Origin: Warburgia ugandensis
Lineage: Eukaryota > Streptophyta > Magnoliopsida > Canellales > Canellaceae
Assembly: GCA_035236585.1 (NCBI GenBank)
Contig: CP141136.1
Coordinates: 29,604,449-29,668,448, forward strand
Direction of reading: 5' to 3'
DNA length: 64,000 nt
This document shows positions 12,219-25,461 of the stretch, piece after piece. Within the stretch, counting starts at the first letter, position 1; every line of letters begins with the position of its first letter. Under the pieces are notes generated by a model. It did not search any database and was not told the DNA's origin. It was given only the letters and a program-made list of their open reading frames with translations. The position numbers and the translations under genes were made by a program.

Positions 12219-12736
12219 CGTGTCTAATACAATGCTAGAGGGATATAGTTTTGGATGTTGGACGTACAATCCGACATACTTGACATCATACAGAATGTTT
12301 AGGGCATCGATACGTGAAAAGTTTCGCGCACCATGTCGCGTGGACACATGCATCAATTGGATGTCGATACGTTCGAGTTAAATGGTCCAAGTTGTCTTTC
12401 CACTAGGGCCTACAATTGATAGTCACTGGCATAGTTCCAAAGTTCGGAATCAAGCACAACTCGTTCGAGAAGAGAAATGACACGAAAGCAAATGTTCAAA
12501 AAATCGGTCAGACCTAACACTAACAACGGTAATTTCACTTATTAGGATGTTCATTTGAAATTTGAAAAGTTTTCATTTAATAAATAAATTCGCATTAATT
12601 TATATTGTAGAAGAGTGAGAAATATTGAATAATTTCGACTCATTTAAGTTCAAAAGGCAGTTAACTTTTAAAATAAAAGGACATTCTTTTTAATTGGTGA
12701 AATATGAGAATCTGAACTATTGAGCCGAGGGCTTCT
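12219..12736. other. Gene-free stretch
   Basis: No domain-bearing reading frame was found. Frames of 60-80 codons at the left edge overlap the SINE tail and are shadows. Confidence 0.5.
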
Positions 12737-12805
12737 ACGGCAGTGGCACAAGAAAGAAGTCTCTCTTGTGCTTTCTTGTGCTTAGGTCACTGGTTCTAGG
12801 CACTA
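12737..12805 (+). mobile_element. SINE-like tRNA-derived head (decayed)
   Basis: ACGGCAGTGGCACAAG (box A-like) and GGTCACTGGTTCTAGGC (box B-like, about 12785-12801) are about 50 bp apart. Between them an 11-bp stem, GCACAAGAAAG / CTTTCTTGTGC, can form. The pattern resembles plant SINE heads, but substitutions in both boxes make it weak. Confidence 0.35.
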
Positions 12806-13121
12806 ATAGGTTTTGGGGTCATCCAAAAGAAAAGCCCAACTTGTCTAGCAAATTAAAAAGTTGAATTTGAATTATTCATATATATATATATATATATTAA
12901 GTTCAGAAGGCACACCAACGTGGAAGTGGTTAGGATAAACTTTGGGTCACTTGCAGAATTTTTCTAACTAGGGTCACAATCCTGAATGTCTAATCAATAA
13001 CTACCAAATGGATGGTTTTAACGGTCTATACTGAACGGCCTTGATTTGCCCTCGTTGAACCATTAGTACACCAATTCAAGGTGGGCCCTGCAGCAAAAAG
13101 ACTGTCTACATAAACAAGTAG

Positions 13122-13143
13122 CTTCACGTGTGGCCACGTGAAG
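13122..13143. promoter_or_regulatory. Palindromic pair of G-boxes
   Basis: CTTCACGTG and CACGTGAAG form perfect 9-bp arms around a 4-bp spacer, giving two CACGTG cores in inverted arrangement 13 bp apart. CACGTG is the core bound by plant bZIP and bHLH factors. The site lies about 0.7 kb past the CKX stop codon, so it would more naturally serve a + strand transcript or act at a distance. Confidence 0.45.
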
Positions 13144-13835
13144 AGGAAGACATCGGTAGATAGATGTGACTGCCATTGCTAATCGTAATAAATGCACAAT
13201 CAACCATGTAAAATTCGTATGCATATATTATTCACAGAAAATGTATTCTTTATCTGCACATATATATGGGCTCGTGTCATATATACGCGTCCAAATCGGG
13301 AGTGAAGTAGTCAATTTCCGTAAGTTTTGGCCTTCAGCAAGTTGGTTCGTAAGAAAGAGAGGAAACCGAAAAGACAGGTAGAACAGCAATGGTCGGCCGG
13401 TCGGCATCATGGCATGACTCTCATGCACTCCCATGCGCACCCTTTCTTTTTGCATTTTCACTCTCTCTCTCTCTCTGGGCCTTGAACCAACAGTTGAGAT
13501 CACTTGCATCTGGGATCCACTTATAACCACCAAAGCATATAATGCCTCTGCCTCAGACTCTGGGCTTCGAAGACAAACGGCGTCGATCAGTTGAATTTGG
13601 GGTCCACTTTTACTTGGAGCCATATAAAATCTACTCTCTGTCTCTCTCGAGAGTTTATAAAGAAAGCAGCTCGTCAACCGCTTCCCCCCCCCCCCCACCC
13701 CAACCAATCACAGATGCCAAAAACAAAGCTCAAAAGCTAAACCAACCAAAAGGCTTTTCTCTCCTTCACCCTTTTTCCTCTCCTTTACAATTTCCACATC
13801 CGAAGGTGGTTTCCTCCGTATGGTCGCTTTTCTTG
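13144..13835. other. Downstream flank and 3' UTR side of the CKX-like gene
   Basis: On the minus strand this must contain the 3' UTR and poly(A) site of the gene ending at 13836, but no consensus AATAAA is evident close by. On the + strand there are CT-repeats (about 13459-13478), two TATA-like words (ATATAAAATC near 13622 and TTTATAAAG near 13656) and a poly-C run (13685-13696). Reading frames here (159 codons minus, 118 codons plus) are low in complexity and match nothing I know. Confidence 0.45.
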
Positions 13836-16963
<3,128 letters not shown>

Positions 16964-17024
16964 ATGTTTAGAGATAGGGAGGAGTCGCTCTTCCTGGGCT
17001 GCTTTGGATTGGAGATTTCGTGGG

Positions 17025-17032
17025 TATTTATA
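17025..17032 (-). promoter_or_regulatory. TATA box of the CKX-like gene
   Basis: TATAAATA on the minus strand lies 62 bp upstream of the chosen ATG at 16963. With the usual 25-35 bp spacing, transcription would start near 16995-17000, giving a short 5' UTR of about 35 nt. This placement supports METKLLL as the start rather than the in-frame ATG 120 bp further upstream, at 17083. Confidence 0.75.
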
Positions 17033-17900
17033 GGAGAAAGAGGGAGGAGTCTGGAGCAACGGATAAAGGCCAATAAAATCCAATAACAGAGAAATAATTA
17101 ATGGAGGAATGGATTTTTAGAGAGAGAAAAGAAGAGTAGGGCGTTGGAAACCCAAGAAGGATGTGATTTTGTTGCTATGAAACTTCTGGGATGGAACAAA
17201 ATCTATATCTTCAGAGAGCAGCGTGGGGACTCGTGGTGATAACGTAAGCCTAGATTACGCTTTAAAGATCTCCTACGCAACATGCCCAGATTCCCTTCGA
17301 CTGCGCTTTTTCACGTTGCTGCCTGCAAATGAAACAGCCCGAGAGAGAGAGAGAGAGAGAGCCTTGCTAAGCCTTCTGCTCAGAACTAAGAAACGGCAAA
17401 GGAGGCAAGCGTTTTAGAGAGAGAGAGACGAAGAGCTAGGTTTGGTCCTCGCACGCCCATCTTTCTATCTTAGCCCTGTTGTCTATGTACGTAAGTGATA
17501 ATTGTTGATTTATAAGGGGTAGCCAACGTGGATAGTTAGGGTGTGAGTGAGCAGGAGAGACACGTGTGATAGGGGCCCACAGAGAATGCATAGTCAGGTG
17601 AGAACGCGTGGTAAGGGAACAGAGTGGGGCCCAGATGAGGATACGGAGGATCTTTGTGGGGAAGGGAGGTTCACGTGGGTGCAGAGATGAAGCGAGAGAG
17701 AAACGAAAAGAAAAAGGATGTTTCTATGTTATAACCAAGTCGAGATTCTCTCAGTGGGTCGTCTAACCTGACCGACCCAAACCCACCTTCCCCCAATCTC
17801 TCTCTCTCCCTCCTTTCCTTACTGCTGCTTTCTCTTTTTTTATTTTTCCTTTTTTATGGCTGTTGTTTTTCTTAAAGTTTAATTTTTTCCCCCTTTATTT
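17033..17900 (-). promoter_or_regulatory. Upstream region of the CKX-like gene with GA-repeats and G-boxes
   Basis: Going upstream from the TATA box there is a (GA)n run at 17341-17361 and GA-rich DNA to about 17430. CACGTG cores lie at 17561-17566 (CACGTGTG context) and 17672-17677 (TTCACGTGG context). A CT-rich stretch spans about 17797-17835. GA/CT tracts bind plant BPC factors and G-boxes bind bZIP/bHLH factors. Their use by this gene is inference from position only. Confidence 0.4.
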
Positions 17901-17966
17901 TGGTGAGAGAGGGGTTGAACTGAGAATGCTGTACAACTCATGCACGCCACTGTTGGATAGTGGTGG

Positions 17967-18833
17967 TCCACCGAAAATTGATTGGGATCGTTTATCTAGT
18001 AGGACCCACGTTGGATTCTTGATAGCTCAGAAATCTTTCTTGTTGACAGTCTGTTATTCATTATAGAAAACACATTTAATTAGCGTTTAGGGTTGCCTGG
18101 TTGATGTGCTCAGTTGCTTGTTATAGATAAGGAGTTATAGCCGAGTGGCAGAACCAGTAACTCAATGGGAGTAAAAACACCCACAAGTTAAATCTGGTTT
18201 TGATTTTGTGACCACTGCACAAAAAGCTAACCAACTCATCTATAGTTTAAGATAGTAAAATTTTTTGAATGTATACATATTCTAATCTAATCTTTTGAAA
18301 ATTTCAGCCGAGTTTTTTCAGGTCACCGGAGATCCACTACGGGTTAACTTGACTCGCTCCAATTTCCAGCTGAGTCAAGTTTTTGAGGTCCAACTTTTTC
18401 TAAGATCCAACCTAGGTATTCTTTTCCTTTTTCTATTTCAAAGTAAGGGACACGCATATGCACACCCTCGTACTGTGGTCGACTCTTTCTGCACCACTAT
18501 ACTATTATCTGACTTGGCGTTAGCAGGTCATATAATATCAGACCACTGTATATGTTTTCGGTCCAAACCGCTCATCTTCTATGCTACAACCCATTCACCA
18601 AAATGCGTCACCATTAGACAATCCTAGTCAATTTCATTCTTAGGTCTAACATGGAAAGCTACCCAGAGAGGCCCACTTTTGATTGATTTGGTTCGTTTAT
18701 GTCCTGGGCCTACATTGGACTTTTGGAAGCACACAAATCTTTCTTGTTGAGATTGTCTGTATTCAATTATAAGGAAAAGATTAAATTAGCTGTTATTGTT
18801 GTCCGATTGATGTGATTAGTTGCTTGTTACAGA
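17967..18833 (+). repeat. Local direct duplication of about 160 bp, copies 700 bp apart
   Basis: Copy 1 (about 17967-18125) and copy 2 (about 18669-18833) share, in order, GATTGGGATCGTTTAT / GATTTGGTTCGTTTAT, AAATCTTTCTTGTTGA, a CTGTTATTCAATTATA-type block, TTAATTAGC / TTAAATTAGC and GATGTG.T.AGTTGCTTGTTA. The order and spacing are kept with many substitutions and small indels, so it is an old duplication or two copies of one small transposon. The 540 bp between them holds no gene. Confidence 0.65.
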
Positions 18834-19470
18834 CCCAACATTAGTCCTATCAGGCTACAATGGTCTGTATGAATTATACATAACTAACCACATGTTGAGG
18901 GCTCATATGGTGACTGCACCACGTTCCATGCACCAAAAATCTTCCCAGTGGATGACTCCTAATCAGTATTATCATTATGTCCAACAAAGACTGATCGGAA
19001 AGTTAAGAAGTAAACATAGTAAAATGTTTGGTGTCAGATGATTAAATCAATCGGGCCTGTGTTGGTGCATCTAAGACATGGACAATAACATGAAATACTT
19101 GGATTGCCAAAGTACTTTCGGCGGCTTCATTAAAGCTTGAGTGTGTATAGAGGAGCTCTCTTATATTATATAGTGAGAATAGCATCAAAGAGAAAAATAT
19201 GCATAACGAGTGTACTTCATTGTATTATTATATTATCTACATGGTTGTTGTGACCAAACCAAGAAGTATTTTTCTGCAGATGAAGAATTCTTTATTCTTC
19301 ATTACCACAATTTTGGAAATTTTACTTTAATGATTATCTGAATTGGAATTTCATTAATTTATTCTGCTATACTTTTTGTGGCATTTGAGCACACTTATCC
19401 TTTGATTTATTCATTTAAAGTCCAGAACTATCTCATGGCCGGGCCTCAATACTCCGCTATTATTTAGGCT
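18834..19470. other. Gene-free stretch
   Basis: No domain-bearing reading frame. A 73-codon frame at the left has no family signature. Confidence 0.5.
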
Positions 19471-19812
19471 GCTGTAGTGCACCCCGGATTTGCATGATTG
19501 GCCTCACCTTTGGTTTATCAGATCTGCTCATCTGTTTTCTCTGCTTTTGGATATCTTGTATACCAAGTATCAGGATGATGGGACGATTTTAACATCTGAA
19601 AACAGTGCTACTTAGTCTTTTACTGTAGACGGTTCTTTGAGGAAAAGTTTCTGGCCGTTCATGCTCTGTGATCCAAAGTTACAAGCTTTTTCGGATTTAG
19701 GCTCATACAATCCTTACTGTATTTAAGGAAGGAGTATTCTAAAGTCGGAGGAACTGTTGGACTGCTCTGATCAACCAAAAATCCGTCACGCAACAGTGGG
19801 GTGCATTACAGC
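19471..19812. mobile_element. Small TIR transposon (MITE-like)
   Basis: GCTGTAGTGCACCCC (19471-19485) is matched in inverted orientation by GGGGTGCATTACAGC (19798-19812), one mismatch in 15. Similarity of the arms continues inward, for example TTGGTTTATCAGA near 19510 against the complement of TCTGATCAACCAA near 19766, so the arms reach about 70-80 bp. There is no transposase. No target duplication was settled, so the superfamily (hAT or Mutator type) is open. Confidence 0.55.
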
Positions 19813-21420
19813 TAGCTGTGAAGTGTAGCCCACTGCACTATCATCCTCATTATTGTTTAATCAATTTCGTAGTTCAAGAAAGGGAGATCTAATCTAGCCA
19901 ATTCGTTCCGAATGGAATGATATTGGGAACAAGACCTGTTAGCTACTTTGGTTTCCTGTGGGTGGGACCCACGTTAACAGCTCTAATCATCCGTGAAGAA
20001 TTGGATTTCTTTCTGCTCTCTGTCTATAAGAAATCGATTTAGAAAAAGTAATGCAGAAGGAAAAGCTGAGTATCTATGACCTTCTACCCAAATTCTATGC
20101 ATCCCCCAACTCTTCGACATACAGGGGTAGTATGAATTGCGTGATTGGATGATGTTAATCATTCAATGAGTGGTTTGCAACTGGCCAATCAAACAACACA
20201 GCATTTCTAGTAGTGTTCCAGTTGTGATCTTGGGGTATATTGGTGGGGCCATTGCATGCAGGTTTTGTACTTTTAGTCATCAGACATTGCACATGTAGAA
20301 TGAGACTGGAATAAAACACATTTTGGGGCGGCGTGATTGAAAGAAGTGCTTCCCTCCCGATAGCACTGCACTTGAAACGAAATTGATTGGCACCGTATGG
20401 TGGGGTCTACCAACGTGACGCAAGTCAATTTGTTCTGTCAGTTAGGCAAGTATCAAATTTTACGGCTCTTATACGATGGATGTGCACATTTTTTCCAAGG
20501 TAAATCTGTGACAAACCAATGTACAACTGGAGTCTACTTGCACAATGATCATAAATATTGTTTACTAGGTCGGCCACTGAGGAGGTAGCCACGGCAATAT
20601 ATTAGCCTGCAAGGGGGCATTTGGGTTGAATTTTGATGCAATATCACTCATCCATAGCATCCGTGCTTAACAGATGGGTTTAACTCATCAAATAAGTAGG
20701 TTTCATCATGTAGTTTTACCCGCCATGTTCTTCTAAGGGAAATCTAGACACATCTAACTGATACTAGGCAATCGAAAGAACAAGTACGATCTTACTATTT
20801 CAATGATCCAAACCAGTTGCCATGGATGTTCAGAGAAAAAATGGTTCTTCACAATCATCATTCTAAGACTTAAATCGGGTGAGTTTGGTATCAAATATAT
20901 ATTACTGCATTCCGATTTCTAGTCACCCGTTTAAAGGCCAGAAATCAGAGGCGTACAACAATCAGTTGGCACCTAGGAATTTGGCACATGCCTCATCTGT
21001 AGCTAATGCTGCAAGATACACTTCTTTTATCGCTACAAGTCACAAATTACAAGTAAAATCGCTCACGCACTCTCCCAAATCTATCCACCCCATAATCGAC
21101 TGAAGCGTGCCGACTTCAAACCTCCAACTTAGTGTCAAAGAAAGAGTTGCATCTTTTTGCCTAACCATTGGGCTCCCAGGCTTCTAGTGCGAGGCTGATG
21201 CTTTGGACCGTTGAAAAAGTGAACCCAATGTACTCTTTGTCACCAACTATTTCCCAAGTCAACTAGCGCCCTCCTATGGATAGACTAAGAAATAAATGGT
21301 TTAAATCAGCAAATAGGAGGGACCATATTCTCCATAAGGAAAACATAGCAATCTATGGTATAAGCATCCATATCTCTTTTGGATCTTTCATCAGTAGCAT
21401 TTTTCCTTGTTTGATTTATT
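19813..21420. other. Gene-free intergenic stretch
   Basis: No domain-bearing reading frame. Short words such as GTGGGTGGGACCCACG (about 19958) and GGTGGGGTCTACCAACG (about 20400) look like pieces of the same class of small TIR transposons as the element at 19471, but no complete pair of ends was found. Confidence 0.45.
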
Positions 21421-21487
21421 CGAGTATATTGAGCCGACGAGAACAGATACTACACTTGATCTTAACTTGCAAGGTCGAGAAAGGGGT
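21421..21487 (-). pseudogene. U2 snRNA-like sequence (5' half), probably a pseudogene
   Basis: Read on the minus strand, the 5' part matches plant U2 snRNA from its start. CTTTCTCG is conserved, the stem I region is altered, then a 25-nt block (21464-21440) is identical, including the branch-point-pairing GTAGTA. Similarity fades through the stem IIa area (CAATAT against TAATAT) and is lost before the Sm site. Upstream I see no convincing plant snRNA USE at the right distance from a TATA box; TTTAAACA and TCCCATGCC are at most poor versions. A truncated snRNA pseudogene is most likely. A diverged U2 variant is less likely but not excluded. Confidence 0.6.
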
Positions 21488-21722
21488 TTTATTCGAATAC
21501 CGGCTGTTTAAACATCATTCATGGCATGGGAGGAGTTTCTCGCTTAGGTGACCAGGATTGAAAAATGTGCATGTGTATCCATTTAAGATCCAGAAAATAG
21601 GCATATATTCAACAGTCAGATGGGTTGGAATCTGACAATGCCCCATCCGTAGTTAAGCTACAACGTAGACAGGGGGTAGATCACTAAAAATAGTAAACCC
21701 CACTTGGCCCGGTTCGAGCACT

Positions 21723-21795
21723 TAGCCATGTCGGTTAAGTGTACCATCGCACAAAGAGGTTGCGTGATCGAATCCATTTAACATTGAGGAAAAGA
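21723..21795 (+). mobile_element. SINE-like tRNA-derived head
   Basis: TAGCCATGTCGGTTAAG (21723-21739) fits a tRNA box A, and GATCGAATCC (21766-21775) fits box B with one change. The 43-bp spacing and the CGCACAAAGAGGTTGCGTG stretch between them are as in known plant SINE heads. An A-rich tail-like sequence follows (gaggaaaagaaaggaaataac). No target duplication was established. Confidence 0.5.
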
Positions 21796-23379
21796 AAGGA
21801 AATAACAAAACAAACTTGCACTCTTACCAACTCCTTTGAAGAACATGGCAGTTGATATGAAGAAGATAATTTTGATCTTGATTCTTTGATGCGATCGTTA
21901 CATATGGCTAAAGATTGACTCCTCATGTTTTCTATTAGCACTTTTTTCGTATTGATTCGACAGAAAACGAATATGTATCTACAAACGGAAGCAATCTCAG
22001 CTTGCCTCCCTTTGCTTGGAACTGGGCAGTTAAACTTACACATCGTCGATGCGCATAGTTTCAGTTGGACAAGTTGGACCCATTCCCTTCTATGATCCAA
22101 ACCGTTTATTTGGCAGGCCATACCACGCAGAGCCGTGTACCAAAATTCAGACCCTTTTGAGAATAATGAACTTCTCATTTTTGGATCTTTAAATACAAAA
22201 TCAGAAGATTAAGGAAATACCAATAGCTGACTATTCATCAATAAATGGGCCGTAAATCTATGGCTTAGAATTGCCTGCTAGGTGGTGGAAATCCTAATTC
22301 TGCTCTTGTTCTTTATAACAATGGATAACTCCAACCCTTACCCTGACCGGTTTGTTGTGGTCTACCTTGACTACATAATTTGTAGCAACTCATTGTAGCA
22401 GGAAGAGAAGATACATGTGAAAGGGTGCATGTAATCTGAAGGCAAAAGTGCTCTTTCTTGGCTGGTTCACTGCCGTCAAGTGAAGGGCCTTGGCCTAGCT
22501 TAGTCTAAGTGGGGCTTCAAATCAGAAAGGCATGCACGACTGATGAACTCAGTAGTATAAACAAACTGGAACAGAATAAAACCACGGGAAGAATTGAATG
22601 CAATTCCAACTTCTGTGGATCAATTTGGAAAAGATAGCATATTGAACTGTGGATCATTCAAAACTGACCCAAGTGGCTTTTGTTTCCCATGGAGTCTGTT
22701 GGACCGCTAGTAGTTTATATTGGGAGTTTTTTTAAGGTCTAAAATAATTTTAGACTGATGGAAATATGGTTGCAACATTTGGTACTAATAATTTAAGAAG
22801 AATTGACATGGAGCAAGCCAACCTTGGTAGAGATAGAAGAGAATGATTCTAAAGTTCTTAATGATCATTAATGTCATGCCAATTGAGATAGCATCTTCTC
22901 CATCTCCTGTTCGTACATGTATGTGTTTAGGTTCGTCTACTTGGTAAATTTTATAAAAAATCATATATGATCCACATTACCTTTACGTGGACCATTTGAA
23001 ACCGGTCATACATCCCATGAGCACGAGAAACTGTTATCTACAAGTATTGTAGAATGAAGAAAAGACCTAATGCCATCTTCATAGCAAAACATCAAGGTCT
23101 ATTCCTTCTCTTGTTAGCTAGGCTTGTCTTCTTCACTAGCTGCATATCTCTAACATGAAAGAAAACTGCTTGCACCTCTACTACTTTTGCCTTGATCCCG
23201 TCTATGCCATCCCAGCATAGTTAAGAAACTTGAAAACCAAAACTTAAAAGCCGGCCATGGAGGGTTAACTTACAACTCAACAAAAAGTAAAAAATGCTCA
23301 ACTATAAACTCAAAAATACAAATATGTGTGTGTATAATTTGAACTTCTAAAGTATAAAGAAATGTTTCAAAACTAAGTC
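21796..23379. other. Gene-free intergenic stretch left of the nested retrotransposons
   Basis: No domain-bearing reading frame. A 147-codon frame on the minus strand (about 21735-22178) overlaps the SINE head and has no recognisable family. The last five bases, AAGTC (23375-23379), are the left target duplication of the element that starts at 23380. Confidence 0.5.
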
Positions 23380-23429
23380 TGTAATGATCCTCAATTTTGG
23401 GTCATTATATATATATATATATATATATA

Positions 23430-25461
23430 TGTTGATTGTTTTACCGCAAGTGCACGGGCTATTGTAGGGTAGCTTATGCAAGTATGGGTCGATCCCACGA
23501 GGACTTGATTTAAAATGGAGTTTTCAATAAAATCTAATAAAAAAAATAATCAAAACAAAGAATATAGCAAAATTCAACTAACAATAAAATAAAATCTATA
23601 TTTATTCAATTGTTGCAATGTACACAATTATTTATTCCAAAAACACAGAAAATGCAATAAAATGATCAGTCCTGGATAAGCCTGTCCTGGATTGCACTGT
23701 CCCTGGATAGTCAAAATGATGATAAAACAGAACCGGGACATAGATGTAAATAGAATATGGACCCAGTTGGAATTAACTCGGGGACTCAAATGGAATTTCT
23801 GATAAAGGATAGAAGTGGAATTAAAACAGGGACTCAGATGGGATTACTGGGATCTTCCAGGGGCAAATGTGGAATTCGGGGGTTTCTAGTTTTTTAACAA
23901 CAAAAAAAAAACCAGGAAAACAACGATGGAAGAAGAGGAGAAAACCGGAAGAGAAGGGGAAGAAGGAAGAAGGGAGAAGAGGAAGGAGAGGAAGAGAAGG
24001 AAGATGGGTTCTGGGTTTTCTCCCCCAGGACCGTCCGGTGCTGCAAAAAAAGACGCCGGAGAAGGAAGAAGAGGGCAGATCAAGGGAGAGAAGAAGAAGT
24101 CTGGGGCTGGGTAGATGCCGGCGGCCTGAGCAGGGGTGACCGGAGAAGGAGATGGTCCGTGGAGATCCCGGCGTGAGGTGGTGACAACGCAAAGAAGGAT
24201 CCGACCTGTTGGGTGCGGTCCTGTCTGGCGCGTGGAGAAAAACTGGACTGGGGGAACAGAAAGACGAGATAGAGAGAGAACTCTGAGAGAGAGTCAAGGG
24301 CGATGGAGAGAAGGGCGCTAGTAGGGAGAAAACTAGAGGGAGAGGGACAGAGAGGTCGTGCGAGTGAGAGAGAGTGAAGATTGGAAGCTGGCCTGGGTGG
24401 AGGGTTGTGGCGCCACACGATTCTAGACGTTGCCTGGGCCTTTGGGTGCTTGTCCGGTGAGGCCTGGAGCTGGCGTCGTCGACTGGCAGGGAAGGAGCAA
24501 AAGTGAAATGGAAAAAACGACGCCTGGTGCGTTGTGGACTGGATTGGGCAGAGATAGAAAATGGTGCTAGACTGGGCTGTAGGAAGGTGAACAAAGGAAG
24601 GGTTGTGCGGTGTTGGGTTGTGCAGGAAACAAATAAAGGAGGAAACTAAGAGGGGGAAAAGTGATGCATGGATGGAGAAGGAAGTTGGGAAAGGATAGGT
24701 GCATGAGAGGGAATGGTGCTTGGCTAGGGAATCAATCGAAATCGGATGGAATGGTGAAGGGGAAGTAGAAGAAGATGGGAAGAGAAAGAGCTGTCCTTTT
24801 TGCGTCCAGATGGGCCGAAGTGCCTAGATAAGAAGAAGAAAAAATATATGAAAAGATAGTTGGGTACGTGAGAATGAGGAAGAGAAAAAGAAAAAGGAAA
24901 GAAGGAAAAAGAAAGAGAAGGAAAAGGAAAAGGAAAAGGAAAGAAAGAAAAGAGGAAAAGGAAGGGAAGAAGAAAAGAAAGAAAAGGAAAAAGAAAAAGA
25001 AAAAGAAAGAAAAGGAGTGGGAAAGGAAAGAGAGAATGAAGGAAAGAAAAAGAGAATAAGGAGGGAAAGAGGAAGAAAAGGAAAGAGAAGTGGGGGAAAG
25101 AGTTGCCCTTTACATGTTCTTTCCATTTTGTCCATGATTTCTATTTCATCTATCTCCATGGGTGATCTGGTCCATCCATCGCCCTTTAAGATGATCTGCA
25201 CCGTTATCTTTTACTTGTATCCATCCGTGTGTCCTTTGGTTGATCTGCAAAAGAAAAGACTAAATTAGAATCATCTGAACCGCACATTAGTCATCTAATA
25301 AACTCTAATGATCATCTGACCATTGATTTTGACAAATTAAGGTTTGGATGGTCAATTGGATTTATATTCAAAATCAAGCTAAGTTTTGTAAAATTGAACG
25401 GTTAGATGATCTAATTGAACGCTAAATTAGGGAAATTTTGACCAAAATTAAACACTTAACA
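23430..25461 (-). repeat. 3' LTR of the young Athila-like element
   Basis: In element sense it begins TGTTAAGTGTTTAATTTT (at 25461) and ends CAATCAACA (at 23430). Its sense strand carries a pyrimidine tract of about 220 bp (24868-25090), a GC-rich CT zone, and the conserved GTGGGATCGACCC-type block near the end that also occurs in the solo LTR at 54771-54790. Confidence 0.92.

Noticed and set aside
13228-13707. A 159-codon minus-strand frame and an overlapping 118-codon plus-strand frame downstream of the CKX-like gene
   Set aside because: Both overlap microsatellite-like CT and poly-C DNA, have no domain, and show none of the gene-like features of the neighbouring CKX exons.
18138-18210. 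A possible fourth SINE head (TAGCCGAGTGGCA followed by GGTTTTGATT)
   Set aside because: The box B-like word has lost most consensus bases and no tail or duplication is visible. Too weak to list.
23821-24594. A 257-codon frame in the young Athila-like LTR, with a 249-codon twin at 34586-35335
   Set aside because: The sequence is Ser/Pro/Phe/Arg-rich and low in complexity, lies wholly inside the LTR in CT-rich DNA, and matches no family. The twin exists only because LTRs are copies.
24868-25268. Lys/Arg/Glu-rich frames such as the 63-codon and 83-codon plus-strand frames
   Set aside because: They are translations of the A/G tract in the LTR; the opposite frames are equally long and equally simple.
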